DNA of 64,000 nt from Cystobasidiopsis lactophilus (GCA_001599975.1 BCIO01000001.1:3965631-4029630), one strand, 5' to 3'; positions 53,244 through 64,000 are shown, counted from the stretch's first letter. Notes: generated from the sequence alone by a model not told the origin. Translations and numbers: made by a program.

Positions 53244-54825
53244 TCACACGAAGGCCGCAGCCAGATCCTCCTTCGAACCGATCAGTCCACCCTTGAAGGC
53301 CGCAGCCAACTTCTTGCCTTTGACCGACTCCAAACCCTCGCCCGCATATGAGACTGCTGGGGCCAATTCAATCTCTGCCGAGCCTTCATCCAGCAAAGCA
53401 CCAGCGTCCTGGAGCCATCTCTTGTGCTCGGCGAGCAAATCAGCGCGGCTCCTGTATACGTTCGCATTAGCAAAAAGCCAACGTCGAGTGTGAAGGGGGG
53501 CAGCGCACGTCTCGGGGCAGTCGGAACCAGCGCCGGGCGCGTTCTTCAAGGGCGAGAAGAAGCTCTTGCGGTCGACTTCTAGAATGGCCATGTGGGCGTC
53601 GTCGACGAAGGGGAAGACGTCAAAGATGAAGAGCTCCATCTTGACGCCGTTGACCTTGGTGGGCTTGACCAGCTCCTTCGTCTCCAAGTCGAAGTACGGG
53701 ATCTTCTTGCGAGCGATGTGGTAGGCCAGCTCTGACTCGCGGGCCTGGATGGAGGCGAGGAAGTCCAATGTGAAGAAATGGTTGACGATGTTGGCGGCCC
53801 GATATTGGAGCTGGCCAGTCGAGTCGGTGGCCTCTGAGAGCGATGTGGGAATCTCTGAGTATTCGACCACAGCCCAGGCCCCGTTTTTCTTGGCCACCAC
53901 GCCCACGCTCTCCTTAGGGTCCGTCTTGCGAACGACCTTGACCCCGCACGAGGCCTTCTTGCTGATGCCAAAACCCAAGAAAGTGGGGTCGGCAACGCGC
54001 ACCAGGCAGTTGTCAACGCCGTAGGTGTGGAGGTACTGGATGCCGCGGGACTTGGCGTGTTCGAGCACTGAAGGCTTGCCAGGCGACGTGGGCTTGAGGA
54101 GACCGGCGTAGATACCGCCGTTGCCATCGGGCGCCACGGACAGCGAAGAGGGAGAGTCCAGCAGGAACTTGCCGTCGTTGCTGATGCAGGGCAGGACACC
54201 TGTTTGCGAACGTTGGACTGAGCACCAGGTGATAAAGAGCTGAACGAGAAGGGATCGACAGACCTTGTTCGAAGAAGATGACTGTCTCCGGGTCCAAGCC
54301 GAAGTACTTGTTCTCTCTGAAGTAGTCTTCAGTGGGCTTGCGGGTCGGCCCAGAGGTCATGATGTACCAGACAATGGGCTGCTGTGCACCAGCGAGCGCC
54401 TGGACCTTGGCGATCCGCTCGGCTTGCAAGGCGAACAGCGACTTGTGCGAGGGCAACCCGATGTCGTAGCAGCCCTTGGGCGCGCTGGAGCCAAGCCGGG
54501 TGCCCTGTCCACCGGCCAAGAGGAGGACGGCGACCTGGCCCTTTGCAATCGCCTCCAGTCCCACGTTGTGCCAGTCCGACAGCTTGCTCTTGTCCACGCC
54601 AATCACAGAGTCGAACGATCCAGCCGTGGGAGGCTCAAAGGTGGCAGCAGACGCAGAGGCGGCCGCTGCGTCCGCCTCGATTGCCGTTTTGTAAATAGCG
54701 CTCACTTTGGCGGGGTCCACAGCCTGCAATTGGGCGTCGAACCGGGCCTTGTCGTCTGCGCTGAGGCTATCGTAGAAGGTGTACACCTGGCCCTGCCCAT
54801 TCGACTCGAAGGTGGCCCTCGCCAT
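53244..54825 (-). CDS. UAP1: UDP-N-acetylglucosamine pyrophosphorylase
   Basis: Makes UDP-GlcNAc from GlcNAc-1-phosphate and UTP in the cytosol, the sugar donor for chitin, N-glycans and GPI anchors; normally essential in fungi. Exons 54264-54825, 53509-54199 and 53244-53451 give 486 residues, the usual size. Motifs: [18 protein letters not shown] (nucleotide-binding loop), [43 protein letters not shown] across intron 1, [12 protein letters not shown] (substrate loop), [12 protein letters not shown] and [12 protein letters not shown]. Intron 53452-53508 (57 nt) is in frame without stops; removing it restores the canonical [18 protein letters not shown]. Confidence 0.96.
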
Positions 54826-55269
54826 TGCTGCAAAGAGGCTCTTGGCGGATGCAGATCACTTGGCCCACAGCCTCCTGCGTCTCGGGCTGGCACCTCGCTA
54901 GCCTCGGATACTGGTTCGAATTACGACGACGCTATCTAGTGTGGCTTTACACGTCCGCTTTGTTTGGGGAAAAGGCATAGGAGGAAACTAGCGGATTGCC
55001 CTTGAACGGTGAACGGTGGCGAACATCACTTCCCTTGTCTATTGTTCTAGACAGCCCCTGCTCCAATTTACGATACGCTGGATGTAAGTCAGATCCGCTG
55101 CCGTGGGTTCAAAGTGAGGGCGAACCTGAATGCCTGTTGTTCCTTCTCTTGCCCGAGCGGCGCCCTGACGAGATCCTTCACAGCGCCCAATAGTCGAGGA
55201 AGGCATATTCCATTCCCCCTCTCTTCAATTCGCGCTCGCTGGGTGCCAATTCTTCCGAGCGTTGAAAGC
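54826..55269. other. UAP1 promoter region
   Basis: About 440 bases upstream of UAP1 and downstream of the F-box-like gene. No ORF or RNA gene supported. An isolated GGTTCGAATTACG at 54913 resembles a tRNA T-arm but no tRNA folds around it. Confidence 0.4.
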
Positions 55270-56448
55270 CTATTCCCTTGGTCGCGGCCACCGACTGAAG
55301 CCTAGCCACAGCCCCGGCATCACGATTGGGTGAAGTGCCGGCAAAGTACAAAGTGACAGAAGAAAAGGCGGAGGAGTGACCAATCTGGCGAGTTGAGTTG
55401 CAATGGCGTCGAGCCGGCTTCCATAATCGTCGAGTTTAGCTAGACCCAGATGGAGAGACCGAAGGGTGCTGGGGAGAGCGGCAAGACAGAAATCGAGGTC
55501 GTCACAGTCCTCGAGTTGGCCGATTGAGAGCTCCTCCAATTGGTGGAACTTGCCAAAGCCAAACCCCGATGAATCCGAGTGCCTCGCAATCCTCGCAATC
55601 TCGTCCCCGTCTGCAATTGTCAACCTTTTGAGTGTTCCAGGTAGGTTCAGTAGGTCAAGTTGCCCGGCGAAAGATGAGAGGAAGCAGAAGTGAACGGGGG
55701 AATAGGAAAGGTCCAGATTGTAAAGGCCTGAAAAGTCGATAGAATAGCACTCTTTCAGAGCCGGAAAACGGATTTCGTTTGGCGCGTCGTCAGGTTCCGT
55801 GTCGCATTCCATGCGAAGCACTTCAATCTCGCTTGTCTCGAGTCCGGCCGGTGCGAGAAGGTGAGCCAGCCACCCGCCTGGAATATGTTCGCGATCAAAG
55901 AGGGTGAGTTCGCGGACTCGGAGGTGCCAAAGGGAAGCTGGAAGAGGAGGAGTAGATTCAGGTTCGAATTCCGTAGGGGGGTCCGAAATGTCCTCTATGC
56001 CGCGGCTCGACAAGATCAGGTGAGATGAGGAATACAGGGCCGGCTGGAGGGGTCGAAAGAGCGAGCTGCAAGATTCTGGGCTGCCGCTGTTCCATCTGAA
56101 GTTATAAAAAACTTCCAGCACGCCGACAAGCGAGGAGTTCGCAGCGAGAAACGAGAAGTATGGCTGGAGCTGCTCGGCCCTCTTTGGCGTTGGCATCGTC
56201 CGGTGGCTTTCGCGCAAGGTGATGACGGAGGCTGCTACTCGTTGCAATCCCGTCTTCAAGACTGGATAACGAAGGCCGTGGCAGAGTGCCGCGAGCCTTG
56301 CAACGCCGGCCACATGAGCCTGCCCGGGAAAGCTGTCCTCGATGTCGGTGTCACACGGGAGCGTCGCCAGAGGCGCTTGCTTATCGGCATACACTTCGGC
56401 AAAGATTTGGAGCAGCAGCTCTTGCGGCACGTCTTGCAGTCGAGCCAT
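55270..56448 (-). CDS. F-box-like / LRR-like protein, copy 1
   Basis: Single-exon gene, about 392 residues from MARLQDVPQELLLQIFAEVY, which has the LPxELLxxIF pattern of an F-box; F-box proteins recruit targets to SCF ubiquitin ligases. The rest is made of repeated leucine-rich strands and helices (VRELTLFDREHIPGGWLAHL, LPGTLKRLTIADGDEIARI, HQLEELSIGQLEDCDDLDF, LPSTLRSLHLGLAKLDDYG), typical of fungal F-box/LRR-like proteins. An ATG further upstream at 56541 is in frame, but the paralogue supports the MARLQD start. Tandem with the next gene. Target unknown. Confidence 0.78.
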   Translation of the reverse strand: MARLQDVPQELLLQIFAEVYADKQAPLATLPCDTDIEDSFPGQAHVAGVARLAALCHGLRYPVLKTGLQRVAASVITLRESHRTMPTPKRAEQLQPYFSFLAANSSLVGVLEVFYNFRWNSGSPESCSSLFRPLQPALYSSSHLILSSRGIEDISDPPTEFEPESTPPLPASLWHLRVRELTLFDREHIPGGWLAHLLAPAGLETSEIEVLRMECDTEPDDAPNEIRFPALKECYSIDFSGLYNLDLSYSPVHFCFLSSFAGQLDLLNLPGTLKRLTIADGDEIARIARHSDSSGFGFGKFHQLEELSIGQLEDCDDLDFCLAALPSTLRSLHLGLAKLDDYGSRLDAIATQLARLVTPPPFLLSLCTLPALHPIVMPGLWLGFSRWPRPRE

Positions 56449-56717
56449 CTTGCTTGCCAATGCCAACGGTGTCACTGTCTGCGGGCACTGCAGGGGATTG
56501 AATCTGCCTGCGGCGGCTTTTCTCTCGGTCAGCCTCTGCATAATCCCTTTGAGACGTCAGACAGACCTCCAATGGGACAATCTAGCGGTTTGGGCGAGAA
56601 AGGTCGCTGGACAGGTTCGCCGCCACCGTGCCCCAGCCGACTTGTGGTGGAGCCGTTGGCCGGGCCTGAACAATAGTCTCATCTAGCTCTCATAGGTTAC
56701 AACAGATGGCCAACCCT

Positions 56718-57989
56718 TCACAGCTTCCACTTCCACAGAAAGTCGCCCACGCCTTCGTCAAGGACCCGGCCTCTTTGCGGCACCATAGGGCCGTGAACAA
56801 GCGACATGCCGAACCCTTTTGTGGCGGCCACGGCTTGAAGCCGTTCACAGAGCAGCTTGTAGTTAGAATCCTTTTTGCCGAAGCCTTTGAGGGTGTACAA
56901 CGTCGCTGATCGCAGGTTCGGAAGCAAGCTGGGCCGCATGAGGTGGCGAAGGAGCTCGAACAAGATGCTGTTGTAGAATCTGTCCCATTCGATTCGGAGG
57001 GTCAAGAGCGACTTGGGTAGCGTTGTCAAGCAGTGCGCCATGTCGTCCAGGTCGTCCAGCTTCCCCACTTCGAACGTCTCCAACTGTGTAAAATGCTGCA
57101 GGAAATTCTGCCAGCCCGAGTTCTCGATGGACATGTAGAACCTGTTTCCATCCACAAGTGTCAAGCTCTTGAGTGAGACGCTGAGTTCTTGCCTATGGGT
57201 GAGGCTCGGGATGGACCGCCACTCTTGAAGGCAGCAATATTGAAGGGAGCTGAGGTCGAGGTTCAAAGTGTTGATGGCAGTGGCAGACTGCACGTAGAGG
57301 GACTCCAAGGCGGGGAACGCTGTGATGGGTCCCGGACACGCTCCCCGCGCTAGAGCGCCAGCAATGCGCAGGATCTTGACGCCACCCATTGCCAAGGCGC
57401 CAGTCGGCGGCAGCATATAGGGGAGCCAGTTTGGCGGAAAGTTCTTGTCGTCGGTGATCGTGACCTCTGTGAGGCGGAATCCGGACATTGAGGGCGGATA
57501 GGTCGACGCTGAGCCAAGCGGGAAATCCCGAATGCGAGCGCTGGAGAGGATCAGGTGGACGGCGGCGAACTTTTCGGGCTGGAGCGCGCTGCAGAGCGAT
57601 TCGAACACCTCTTGGTCGCGGACGTTGGCCGTAAAGTTGTAATAGACTTCGAGCACGTCTATGTAGGCGGCTTTGCTGGCCATCCAGGCAAAGAACGGCC
57701 GAAGCCGGTCCGTCCACGGAGACAGCGACAGTTGATACATTGATGGCACCTGGCCCAGGACGCTTGTCGATACCGCCACCCGCCGCAGCCCCGTTTCCAG
57801 AACGACAGAACGCAAGGCTCGACAGAGGCCCGACAGCTTGGCGACCGAAGCCACATGCGCCTTCCCTGGGAAGCTGCCGTTCCGGTCCCTTTTGTTCGAC
57901 AGCGTCGCTAAAGGAGCTTGTTTGTCGGCGTAGACTTGCTTGAAGATGGGCAAAAGGAGCTCCTCCGGCAAGTCCTGCAATCGAGCCAT
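56718..57989 (-). CDS. F-box-like / LRR-like protein, copy 2
   Basis: Single-exon gene, 423 residues, paralogue of the previous one. It begins MARLQDLPEELLLPIFKQVY followed by ADKQAPLATLS, which matches copy 1 almost word for word, then FPGKAHVASVAKLSGLCRAL. Leucine-rich stretches follow (FRLTEVTITDDKNFPPNWLP, VSLKSLTLVDGNRFYM, LPKSLLTLRIEWDRFYN). The C-terminus is charged and ends FLWKWKL. Divergence outside the F-box is large, with scattered conserved anchors such as DVLEVYYNF against GVLEVFYNF. A leader intron probably precedes the ATG (58021-58085). Confidence 0.8.
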   Translation of the reverse strand: MARLQDLPEELLLPIFKQVYADKQAPLATLSNKRDRNGSFPGKAHVASVAKLSGLCRALRSVVLETGLRRVAVSTSVLGQVPSMYQLSLSPWTDRLRPFFAWMASKAAYIDVLEVYYNFTANVRDQEVFESLCSALQPEKFAAVHLILSSARIRDFPLGSASTYPPSMSGFRLTEVTITDDKNFPPNWLPYMLPPTGALAMGGVKILRIAGALARGACPGPITAFPALESLYVQSATAINTLNLDLSSLQYCCLQEWRSIPSLTHRQELSVSLKSLTLVDGNRFYMSIENSGWQNFLQHFTQLETFEVGKLDDLDDMAHCLTTLPKSLLTLRIEWDRFYNSILFELLRHLMRPSLLPNLRSATLYTLKGFGKKDSNYKLLCERLQAVAATKGFGMSLVHGPMVPQRGRVLDEGVGDFLWKWKL

Positions 57990-58606
57990 AGCTGCCAGGC
58001 TTCAAGTGCCCTCGAACAGTCTATAGATGCGTATAGGGTTAGTTCATATCGCTGCCAAGCTCCTTGGAAGAGACGTCGGACTTACTTCGTCAAGCAGGTT
58101 TCGGAAGCCAAGCGAGCGGCGCGTTACGGATTTTGAGATTCTCGCTTCGGAAGGCGACCGGGCCCGTTTCTTCTGGATGGATTGTCGTTGTAAAGGCTCT
58201 TGGAGGATCTGAGAACGTTGCGAATGTTCGGGTTCGCAGATGGTCGCAGAGCAACCTGCCAAACTTGCGATTTCGTTTTTTGCCGCCAGCGGCGACTGCG
58301 GCTGTTCGTCTGCTTCCTCGCCGCGTAGACATCGTTGGACGGTCTTCAAGGGATGTTCAAAGGCGACTGGGAGGGCAGAAGGCAGGAGAAGGAGTCCCTT
58401 GAAACGCACAAATCATTGACCGAATGTGTATTCTGGTGGCGCCTCTGTGTGAACAGACGGATTCCTGAGGCACCCAGAAGCGCCTTCTGTGCGACGGGTG
58501 GCGTCACAAAGGGACCAGAACCCGGGCGAAGAAAGGGCCAGACCGCGAGGGAGGCTCGATTCTTCTGTCAGGTCTTCGACGACTTCCCAAACGCACTCGC
58601 CAGAAA
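57990..58606. promoter_or_regulatory. Divergent promoter with a probable 5' UTR intron
   Basis: Lies between the minus-strand F-box-like gene and the plus-strand Ies4-like gene. On the minus strand 58085-58021 reads GTAAGT..GAACTAACCC..CTATAG, a near-ideal intron of 65 nt whose acceptor is 31 bases upstream of the ATG at 57989. It most likely sits in the 5' leader, because a stop (TGA) in frame precedes the ATG. A 121-codon minus-strand frame upstream of the donor (58044-58409) could be leader or a separate small gene; undecided. Confidence 0.5.
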
Positions 58607-60117
58607 ATGGAGGCCGAGTCGCCTTCTTTCCGAGTCAAGCTCAAGCTGGGATCCAATCCTGCGAGTGCCATGCCGTCGCCGCCAGCAGCAGCCCGAGCAG
58701 AGAGCGTCCTGTCCGAATTGAGCATGCAGGACGACGCCGAAGAGGACAATGCCAGCATGAACGGCCCGCTCTCCGCGCTCGACGTCTTGGCTTCTGTTGC
58801 GTCCCAACCAGGCTCTTCAGTCGCACCTGTCGGCTCCACGGCGGCGCCCGTCGAGCCTGTCGCTCTAGGGGATCCGCCGCGGGCGGGCCAAGGGCTGGAG
58901 AAGCGCAAACGAAATCGCGGCGCTGGACCCAACGGACCAGGTCAGTGGCCTTCACTCCGACTGCATTGCATTATTCTCATCTTCTTGGATGCGCTTGCAG
59001 GCAAGAATTGGCGCAAAGGCATCAAGGGCCCCGCCAAGCCGGTCGAGTTCGACCCTGCTACTGGAGAACGCATTCTCCCGCCCGACACCCTGCTCGATGG
59101 CGAGGCCAAGCCAAAAGCGATTCGCAACAGGCGGCCTAAAGGCGCCGGCGGTAGCGCAGCGCAGGCGGAACGGGGCAGCCTGGGCACGCCAGAACCAGGC
59201 TTCCTGGGCAGAGTCAGCCGCTTCTTAGTTTCAATAGTCAGAAGGCTGATTCTCGAGGTCCCGCACAGACCAATGGACCGCCGCTCTTGACCAATACGCC
59301 GCCCGTGCGGAGGTGGATCCGCAAGCCGGTCACCTTTACGAATGTCTATGGCAAGACCATCCATCTCATGGTCACTCGAGGAGGTAGGGACTTCGCTCTG
59401 CTCAATTTGAAACTCCGTCTCATCGAAGTCTTTCATTCGAACTTCACAGAGACTCACTCGCCACTGGGCGACTACCTTCAGCAAGCGCTCAATGAGCCTG
59501 CTTCAGACGCTCCCGTCCCTTACTCCGACCAGCCCAAGCCCAAGAAGCGCAAAGTCGTTGCCGCTCAGCGCATGCAAGAGATTTACATTGCACCCCTCGA
59601 CCACAACCCTCGCCCTCCGGCGCCTGCGCCGCAACAGGGCAACGGCGACGAGGGAGCCTGGGAGCATACGCCTTCTTCTCTTTCCCACCCGTACTTTCCC
59701 GGCTCAGGATTGCCCTTCCTCGAGCCCTCGCCTAGCGTTCTCCAGCAGCCTCTGCCGCCCCAGCAGCCCTTCTCAGCCGTGCCCACCTCGCGCACAACGC
59801 CAGTGCATGTCCCGCCTTCTTCCAGGTCCAACCCCAGCCCGCGGCAAACGTCTTCGCCTCGGATGGGCGGACACTCCCCTCATCATCGCATGGGCGGCCA
59901 CACACCTCCCCGCATGGGCGGCGGCTCGCCTCCCCGGACTAGCGGGCGCTCCCCTCCCCAAATGCGCTCCCCTCCTCAAATGGGCGGCTCGCCAGCTCAT
60001 GATATGCCACCTCGCCTGCCGTCTATCTCTCAAGCCTTTCCAGACCTATCACCCACAGGCCTGCCGCCCTTGCCTGCCTTTGGGCACGCTCTCCATGGGA
60101 TGAATGGGCGCCACTAG
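58607..60117 (+). CDS. Ies4-like protein (possible INO80 complex subunit)
   Basis: Exons 58607-58940, 59001-59212 and 59269-60117 give 464 residues. The N-terminus has FRVKLKLGSN, then an acidic region, then EKRKRNRGAGPNGPGKNWRK, KGIKGPAKPVEF and VRRWIRKPVTFTNVYGKTIH. The order of a short VKLKL-type strand, a Gly/Pro/Lys-rich middle and a RRW-basic-VTFTNVYG segment resembles fungal Ies4 of the INO80 chromatin-remodelling complex; this is a weak pattern match. The last ~130 residues are Pro/Ser-rich with repeated RMGGHSP/PPQMGG units. Intron 58941-59000 (60 nt) is stopless and in frame. 59384-59449 (GTAGGG..TTCACAG, 66 nt) is a further possible in-frame intron, so the true length may be 442. 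Confidence 0.5.
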
Positions 60118-60381
60118 AGGCTGGCGCCGTCGTCAATGCCGGAATGTTAGCCGCCTGTTCTCACCAGTACTTCTTGATTTCACGCTTACGAGGGAAGCCA
60201 GGACTTCCGATTGTTTTCATGCGTTGCCTGTACCTACATTTTACGACGATAACGATTTCGGCCTCAGCATAGATTGCAAAGCGGGCGCCTGCCCCTGTAA
60301 TACTTCTCATCCTCACATGGTCCCAAGCTGGGCGCAGAGTTTGTCGATGAGACGTGAGTGGAGTCCGATTGGCAGCATGCA

Positions 60382-63300
60382 TTACACCTGGCCCTCAAAG
60401 AGATCCGCCTCTATGCCATCCATGATAGCTTTCGTATCCACCCCGACCTTCGCGTACACTGCCTCGAAAGACCAGGTCGAGACTTGAGCGAAGAAGGGCT
60501 CCAACGAGCTGAGGCTCTCTAGCTTCTCGTTCAAGCGAAGGTGATTGAGCATCGGCCGGCGAAGCTGCTTGATGGCTGAGAAAGAGTTTTGTCTCTGCAT
60601 CTGAATGGCGGCCTATAAGATACCCTACGTGAGATACAGATATTCCTAGGGAAAAGCGGCTTTGCGCACCTTGCTGTGGAGTAGGTCAGCGATGCGGTCG
60701 ATGACCGCCGTCCCAACCCAGCCGTCGGCCGCGTAAACAGCATCCGTCGTGTCTGTGACAAAGATCCATTCGTTGATTTGAAAGTCTTCGTTTTGCAGGA
60801 CCAGCAGCAGGTCCAGGAACTTGCATGCCGACAGAATCAGTTGGAGGTAGTCAGGCGTCGTTGAAGTCGGGTCCTCGTAAAGTGTCTCGAACAGCCGTAG
60901 CTAAGCCTACAGTCAATATCTTGTCAGAAGGGAAGCTACAAGGAAGACGCACCATTTCAGTTAGGATGACTGGCCATAGGCTTGAAAGATGCTGCTCGGA
61001 AATGCGGCACAATACGACACGGAGGCAAAGGTAGACCTGCAGGACAGAACAACATGAGCAACTGATTGTGGTCCTGTAGGCGCACCGCCTACCTCAGCAT
61101 GCACAATATCGCCGACGCCCGCGCGAAGCACTTCGACCAGCTTTTCTTGGATGGCAGGCAGCATCGTGAGCCACCTGTCCTTCTCCCCAATGAGCAAAGT
61201 GAAGGCCAGGCGACGGAGACTGAGAGCGCGGTTGAGGTTTTCCAGCTCCTTGTTGGTGAAGATGTTGACCGCGCCAGAGGCGCTGGTGGTGACCCGAGCC
61301 AGAAGGTCCGAGAACCGGTCTTTGTCGTGCCCGAAGAGCGAGTTGATGACAGGCCTCCATTGCGAAGTAGCCGACGGCGCAGCGTTGAAGAAGCGAGAGT
61401 CGAAAAACCAGTCGGACACTGGTCCCCGCCAGACCTTGAGGATCGCGGCGTTACTTTGTTGCTCAGTCAACACCTGCAAGAGGCGGTAAACTGGCGCTTC
61501 AACATCGAATGCTTTGGAACGCTTGTTGAAGCTAGGGGCGATGCAGGTCTGCAGTACCGAAGAGCTAATGGAGGCGATACGATCGTTGTCGAGCAAGAAG
61601 CGCTTCAAGTTGGGAAGCACTGATGCCGCCAGAAACTCGACAAGCTGCGGATATGGGTCACCAGGTACTCATTTCACCAGAGAACAGACCAACGTACCTC
61701 TTTGAAGGCCGGGGAGACAGCAACCGTCGCCTGTTGCGACTGGGTGCGCTCAGGGTTTGGTGATTCGAGCTTGCCCTCGCCATTTACCGACGACGGCTCG
61801 GCCAGAACGCTGGCGGCCAGACTGCCAGAAGATTCATTTCGCCGCAGGCCTTGGCCAGTCCGCCCGCCATGGGAAAGCGTGGCATCTAGGAGCTTGACAA
61901 AGGTGTCCTGTTCGGCAGCTTAGCAAGATAAACCATCTGATGGGGGTACAAATCGAACCTGAAGGTCTCGGCGAAGGCGACGGTCTTCTAACGCTGCCGT
62001 CTGGGCGACCTTGGCGCTCAACACGGTGAACACCCTGAGTGCATCCAGGTGTGAGATGATGCATCAAGCAGCGCCAGACGGTCTCACCTGAAAGTAGGCA
62101 AGAGGTGGAACTTGGAGATGGGTGAAGATGAGCTGAGGACATCCTTGGCGAAGGCCACCACATTCGACCAAACCTGAACAGCAACCGGCGCGTCCAAGCG
62201 GGCGATGTAGGCCTCCGTGAAAGCGAACAAGGATGATTTGGATCTAGCAAGTGGGTTAACCAACATTATTGCAGGAAGAGGGAACGAAAAATCGCGCACA
62301 AGTCCGGGTTCAGCAGAGTGTAGCCTGGTATCGGCTTTGAACGCGCATTGATCTGGTCGCACGCACCAGACACAATCTTCTGCGCGCTCAAAGCCAGCCC
62401 GTCCAGCATGACGAAAAGTCGCGCTTGTTGAGCAGCGGAATCGGCGTCTTCCGACCCGTCGATGTCTTGCCAGTACAAGGCTGCCACTTCGAGCACTTCA
62501 TGGGGCAGTGTCTTGTAGATGCGCTCTAGACATTTCCGGGATCGAGAGCTGATCCGAGACATGATGTAGGCCTGCGAAAGTTCGGCGGAAGAGTTGGACT
62601 CCGCGTGCTCAAACGTCGTCGCCACGTCCAGAGCCTTGAAGAACAGCATGATAGTCTTCTCGAGCTCCGCCACAATATCCGACTTGACCTGGAAGACTTT
62701 GGTGGTCAGAAGTGTCGGAGCGCTCTAAGTGGAATCGCACCTTCACGCCCTCGTCGTCGATGAGCGGCGTTTCAGCCGTGCCAAAAGCTCCCGTGACGTA
62801 GGTCAAGAAGCCGCCACTCTCCCCGGCCACAGAAGTCTTTTCGCTTAACTTGGAATTGCCCGGCTCGTCGAAGTCAAGCTTGGCCTCTTCCACAGCGAAC
62901 AAGATCAGCCGCTCCAACGCGCCCGCCATGGCCACAAAGTCGGCCTCGTTGATGCGGCTGCGCAGCACAGCCTTGCCTTTGCGTGATGGGTCGTAGATTT
63001 CTCGTAACTCGGCCAGCGTCGAATTGAGTCGTAGGATGAGGCTGTCGATGAGGGGAAAGATTAGAGAGGTTAGGCGGGACTTGAGGTGCGTGAGGGACAT
63101 GAACAGGAAGTCGACCCAGTAGTGGATGGAAGCGCTCGTCTTTTGGCGACCTAGGCCTTCGGCTAGAGTGGAGCAGAGCAAAGCCTCTACCCGCTCCTCT
63201 TCCTTGTCGCCAGCTCGAGGCGTGGCAGTCTCGACTGACGATCGACCCACCGACCCTCTTCTCCGATGCGCTGCTTGGCGGGACTGTAGCACCGCATGCA

Positions 63301-64000
63301 GTGTGTGCAGCAGCTTGTTTTGAAGCTCTACAGAATCGGACTGGATGCATTTGAGCAGACGCGACAGCAGGGCGAACTCGATCTTGCGGGTCGTGCCATC
63401 GTCAATATCGCCACGCTGTATGATGACGTGGAGGATGTCGACGGCAGCGAAGTGGATTTGTTGATTGAACGATGTCATACTGTCTTGCAGGTCCAGCTCA
63501 GGGTCACTGATCAAGAAGTCGAGGACGAGGGCCGTGATTGCGTCTAGATAGCTACCGTTAGATTGAGTGCGGGCATGAAGGTCTGTGTCAGGCGAAGATT
63601 TGAGCAGAGTCGCTTTTGCCGTCCGGTGGAAGCCGGCGCCGCGATTGACAAAGAGGGTGTGGAGGGTGGAGAGCAGGTATACGACCCGCGCCTGATCAAA
63701 GGATCTAGTATAGCTTTTGAAGGGTAGGTGCTGGTCAAGGACGAGCTCGGACGAGTCCACGCGGCCGATGCTGGGATCGGCCAAACTGGAAAGAATCGGG
63801 TCGAGCAGGCGGGCATAAGACTTGAAGCTGCAACGCATCCAAGCCTCGGCCATCCCTCGCTCTTGAATGTCGTCCGACTTGGTCGCGTCCAGCACGATGA
63901 ACATCGGAGAGGCGAGATGCTTGGTCGGCAGGTCTTCATCCTCTGCACGGGAGAGAGCCCAAGAATTCAGAAGGCATCAACAAATGAGTAGCAGCAACCG
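60382..64000 (-). CDS. DOP1: Dopey (DOP1) homologue, C-terminal part (5' partial)
   Basis: Large peripheral membrane protein acting with Mon2 in Golgi/endosome traffic. The stop is at 60382; the gene enters the window at its right edge, so the N-terminus is missing. Landmarks: MFIVLDATKSDDIQERGMAE with an HEAT-like helical array, ESGGFLTYVTGAFGTAETPL, KTLPHEVLEVAALYWQDIDG, and a C-terminal LSACKFLDLLLVLQNEDFQ followed by INEWIFVTDTTDAVY, typical of Dopey ends. Clear introns include 62689-62741, which joins GVK to VKSDIVAELEKTI, and 60613-60669, which joins LLHSK to AAIQMQRQNSF; an acceptor near 63943 opens the first visible exon. Other junctions between 60670 and 62265 were not fully resolved. 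Confidence 0.85.

Noticed and set aside
54905-54935. Possible tRNA because of GGTTCGAATTACG.
   Set aside because: No pairing acceptor stem, anticodon arm or D arm can be drawn around it.
58044-58409. Small minus-strand gene upstream of F-box-like copy 2.
   Set aside because: The frame runs into a strong donor of a likely leader intron and has no recognised domain; kept only as a possibility in the promoter entry.
1-64000. Transposons, LTR or virus-derived elements, CRISPR arrays, rRNA genes.
   Set aside because: No terminal repeats, reverse transcriptase, integrase, transposase or capsid-like frames, repeat-spacer arrays or rRNA sequence were seen on either strand.

Overview
This window is nuclear DNA of an intron-dense fungus, most likely a basidiomycete. 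The evidence is GT..AG introns of mostly 45-70 nt with CTAAC/CTGAC-like branch sites, fungal-only families (Zn2Cys6 regulators, an Ecl1-type zinc protein, DUF3605, HOS3, a GH5 endoglucanase, a SUR7/PalI-like protein) and closely packed genes on both strands. The species cannot be named from the sequence. There is no rRNA, tRNA, CRISPR array or recognisable transposon. Exon models were built by hand; unless noted, the exon lengths of each model sum to a whole number of codons and close on a stop.

Layout. 1-6.1 kb: tail of a Ser-rich protein, ornithine decarboxylase (SPE1), a secreted GH5 endoglucanase and the eEF1A chaperone PBDC1/Chp1. 6.8-18.4 kb: two tandem full-length ABCC (MRP-type) transporters, both apparently intact. 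18.5-23 kb: a HOS3 deacetylase, a DUF3605 protein and a multi-pass membrane protein. 23.9-26.7 kb: two tandem SET-domain proteins. 27.9-33.3 kb: a large Ecl1-type protein, a four-TM SUR7/PalI-like protein whose N-terminus is spread over microexons, and a small GPI-type surface protein. 33.7-41.7 kb: a disordered chromatin-like protein, an unknown basic protein, an 825-residue unknown protein, an HNH-domain protein and a broken partial copy of the 825-residue gene. 42.4-54.8 kb, all minus strand: a protein kinase, COG2, two tandem Zn2Cys6 regulators and UAP1. 55.3-64 kb: two tandem F-box-like proteins, an Ies4-like protein and the C-terminal part of DOP1.

No single operon-like system is present. 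What stands out is gene structure. The window holds four tandem gene pairs plus one duplication relic, and the pairs let introns be checked by aligning paralogues. This supports five GC-AG introns, heavy intron turnover between the ABCC copies, a 15-nt microexon in a transcription factor, several introns that are multiples of three without stops (so they read as extra protein), a start codon probably split by an intron, and an array of 9-12-nt microexons, with two predicted 1-nt exons, that builds a Gly/Met repeat. Functionally, COG2 and DOP1 both serve Golgi traffic, and UAP1 and the GH5 enzyme act on cell-wall carbohydrate, but nothing shows these genes are co-regulated.
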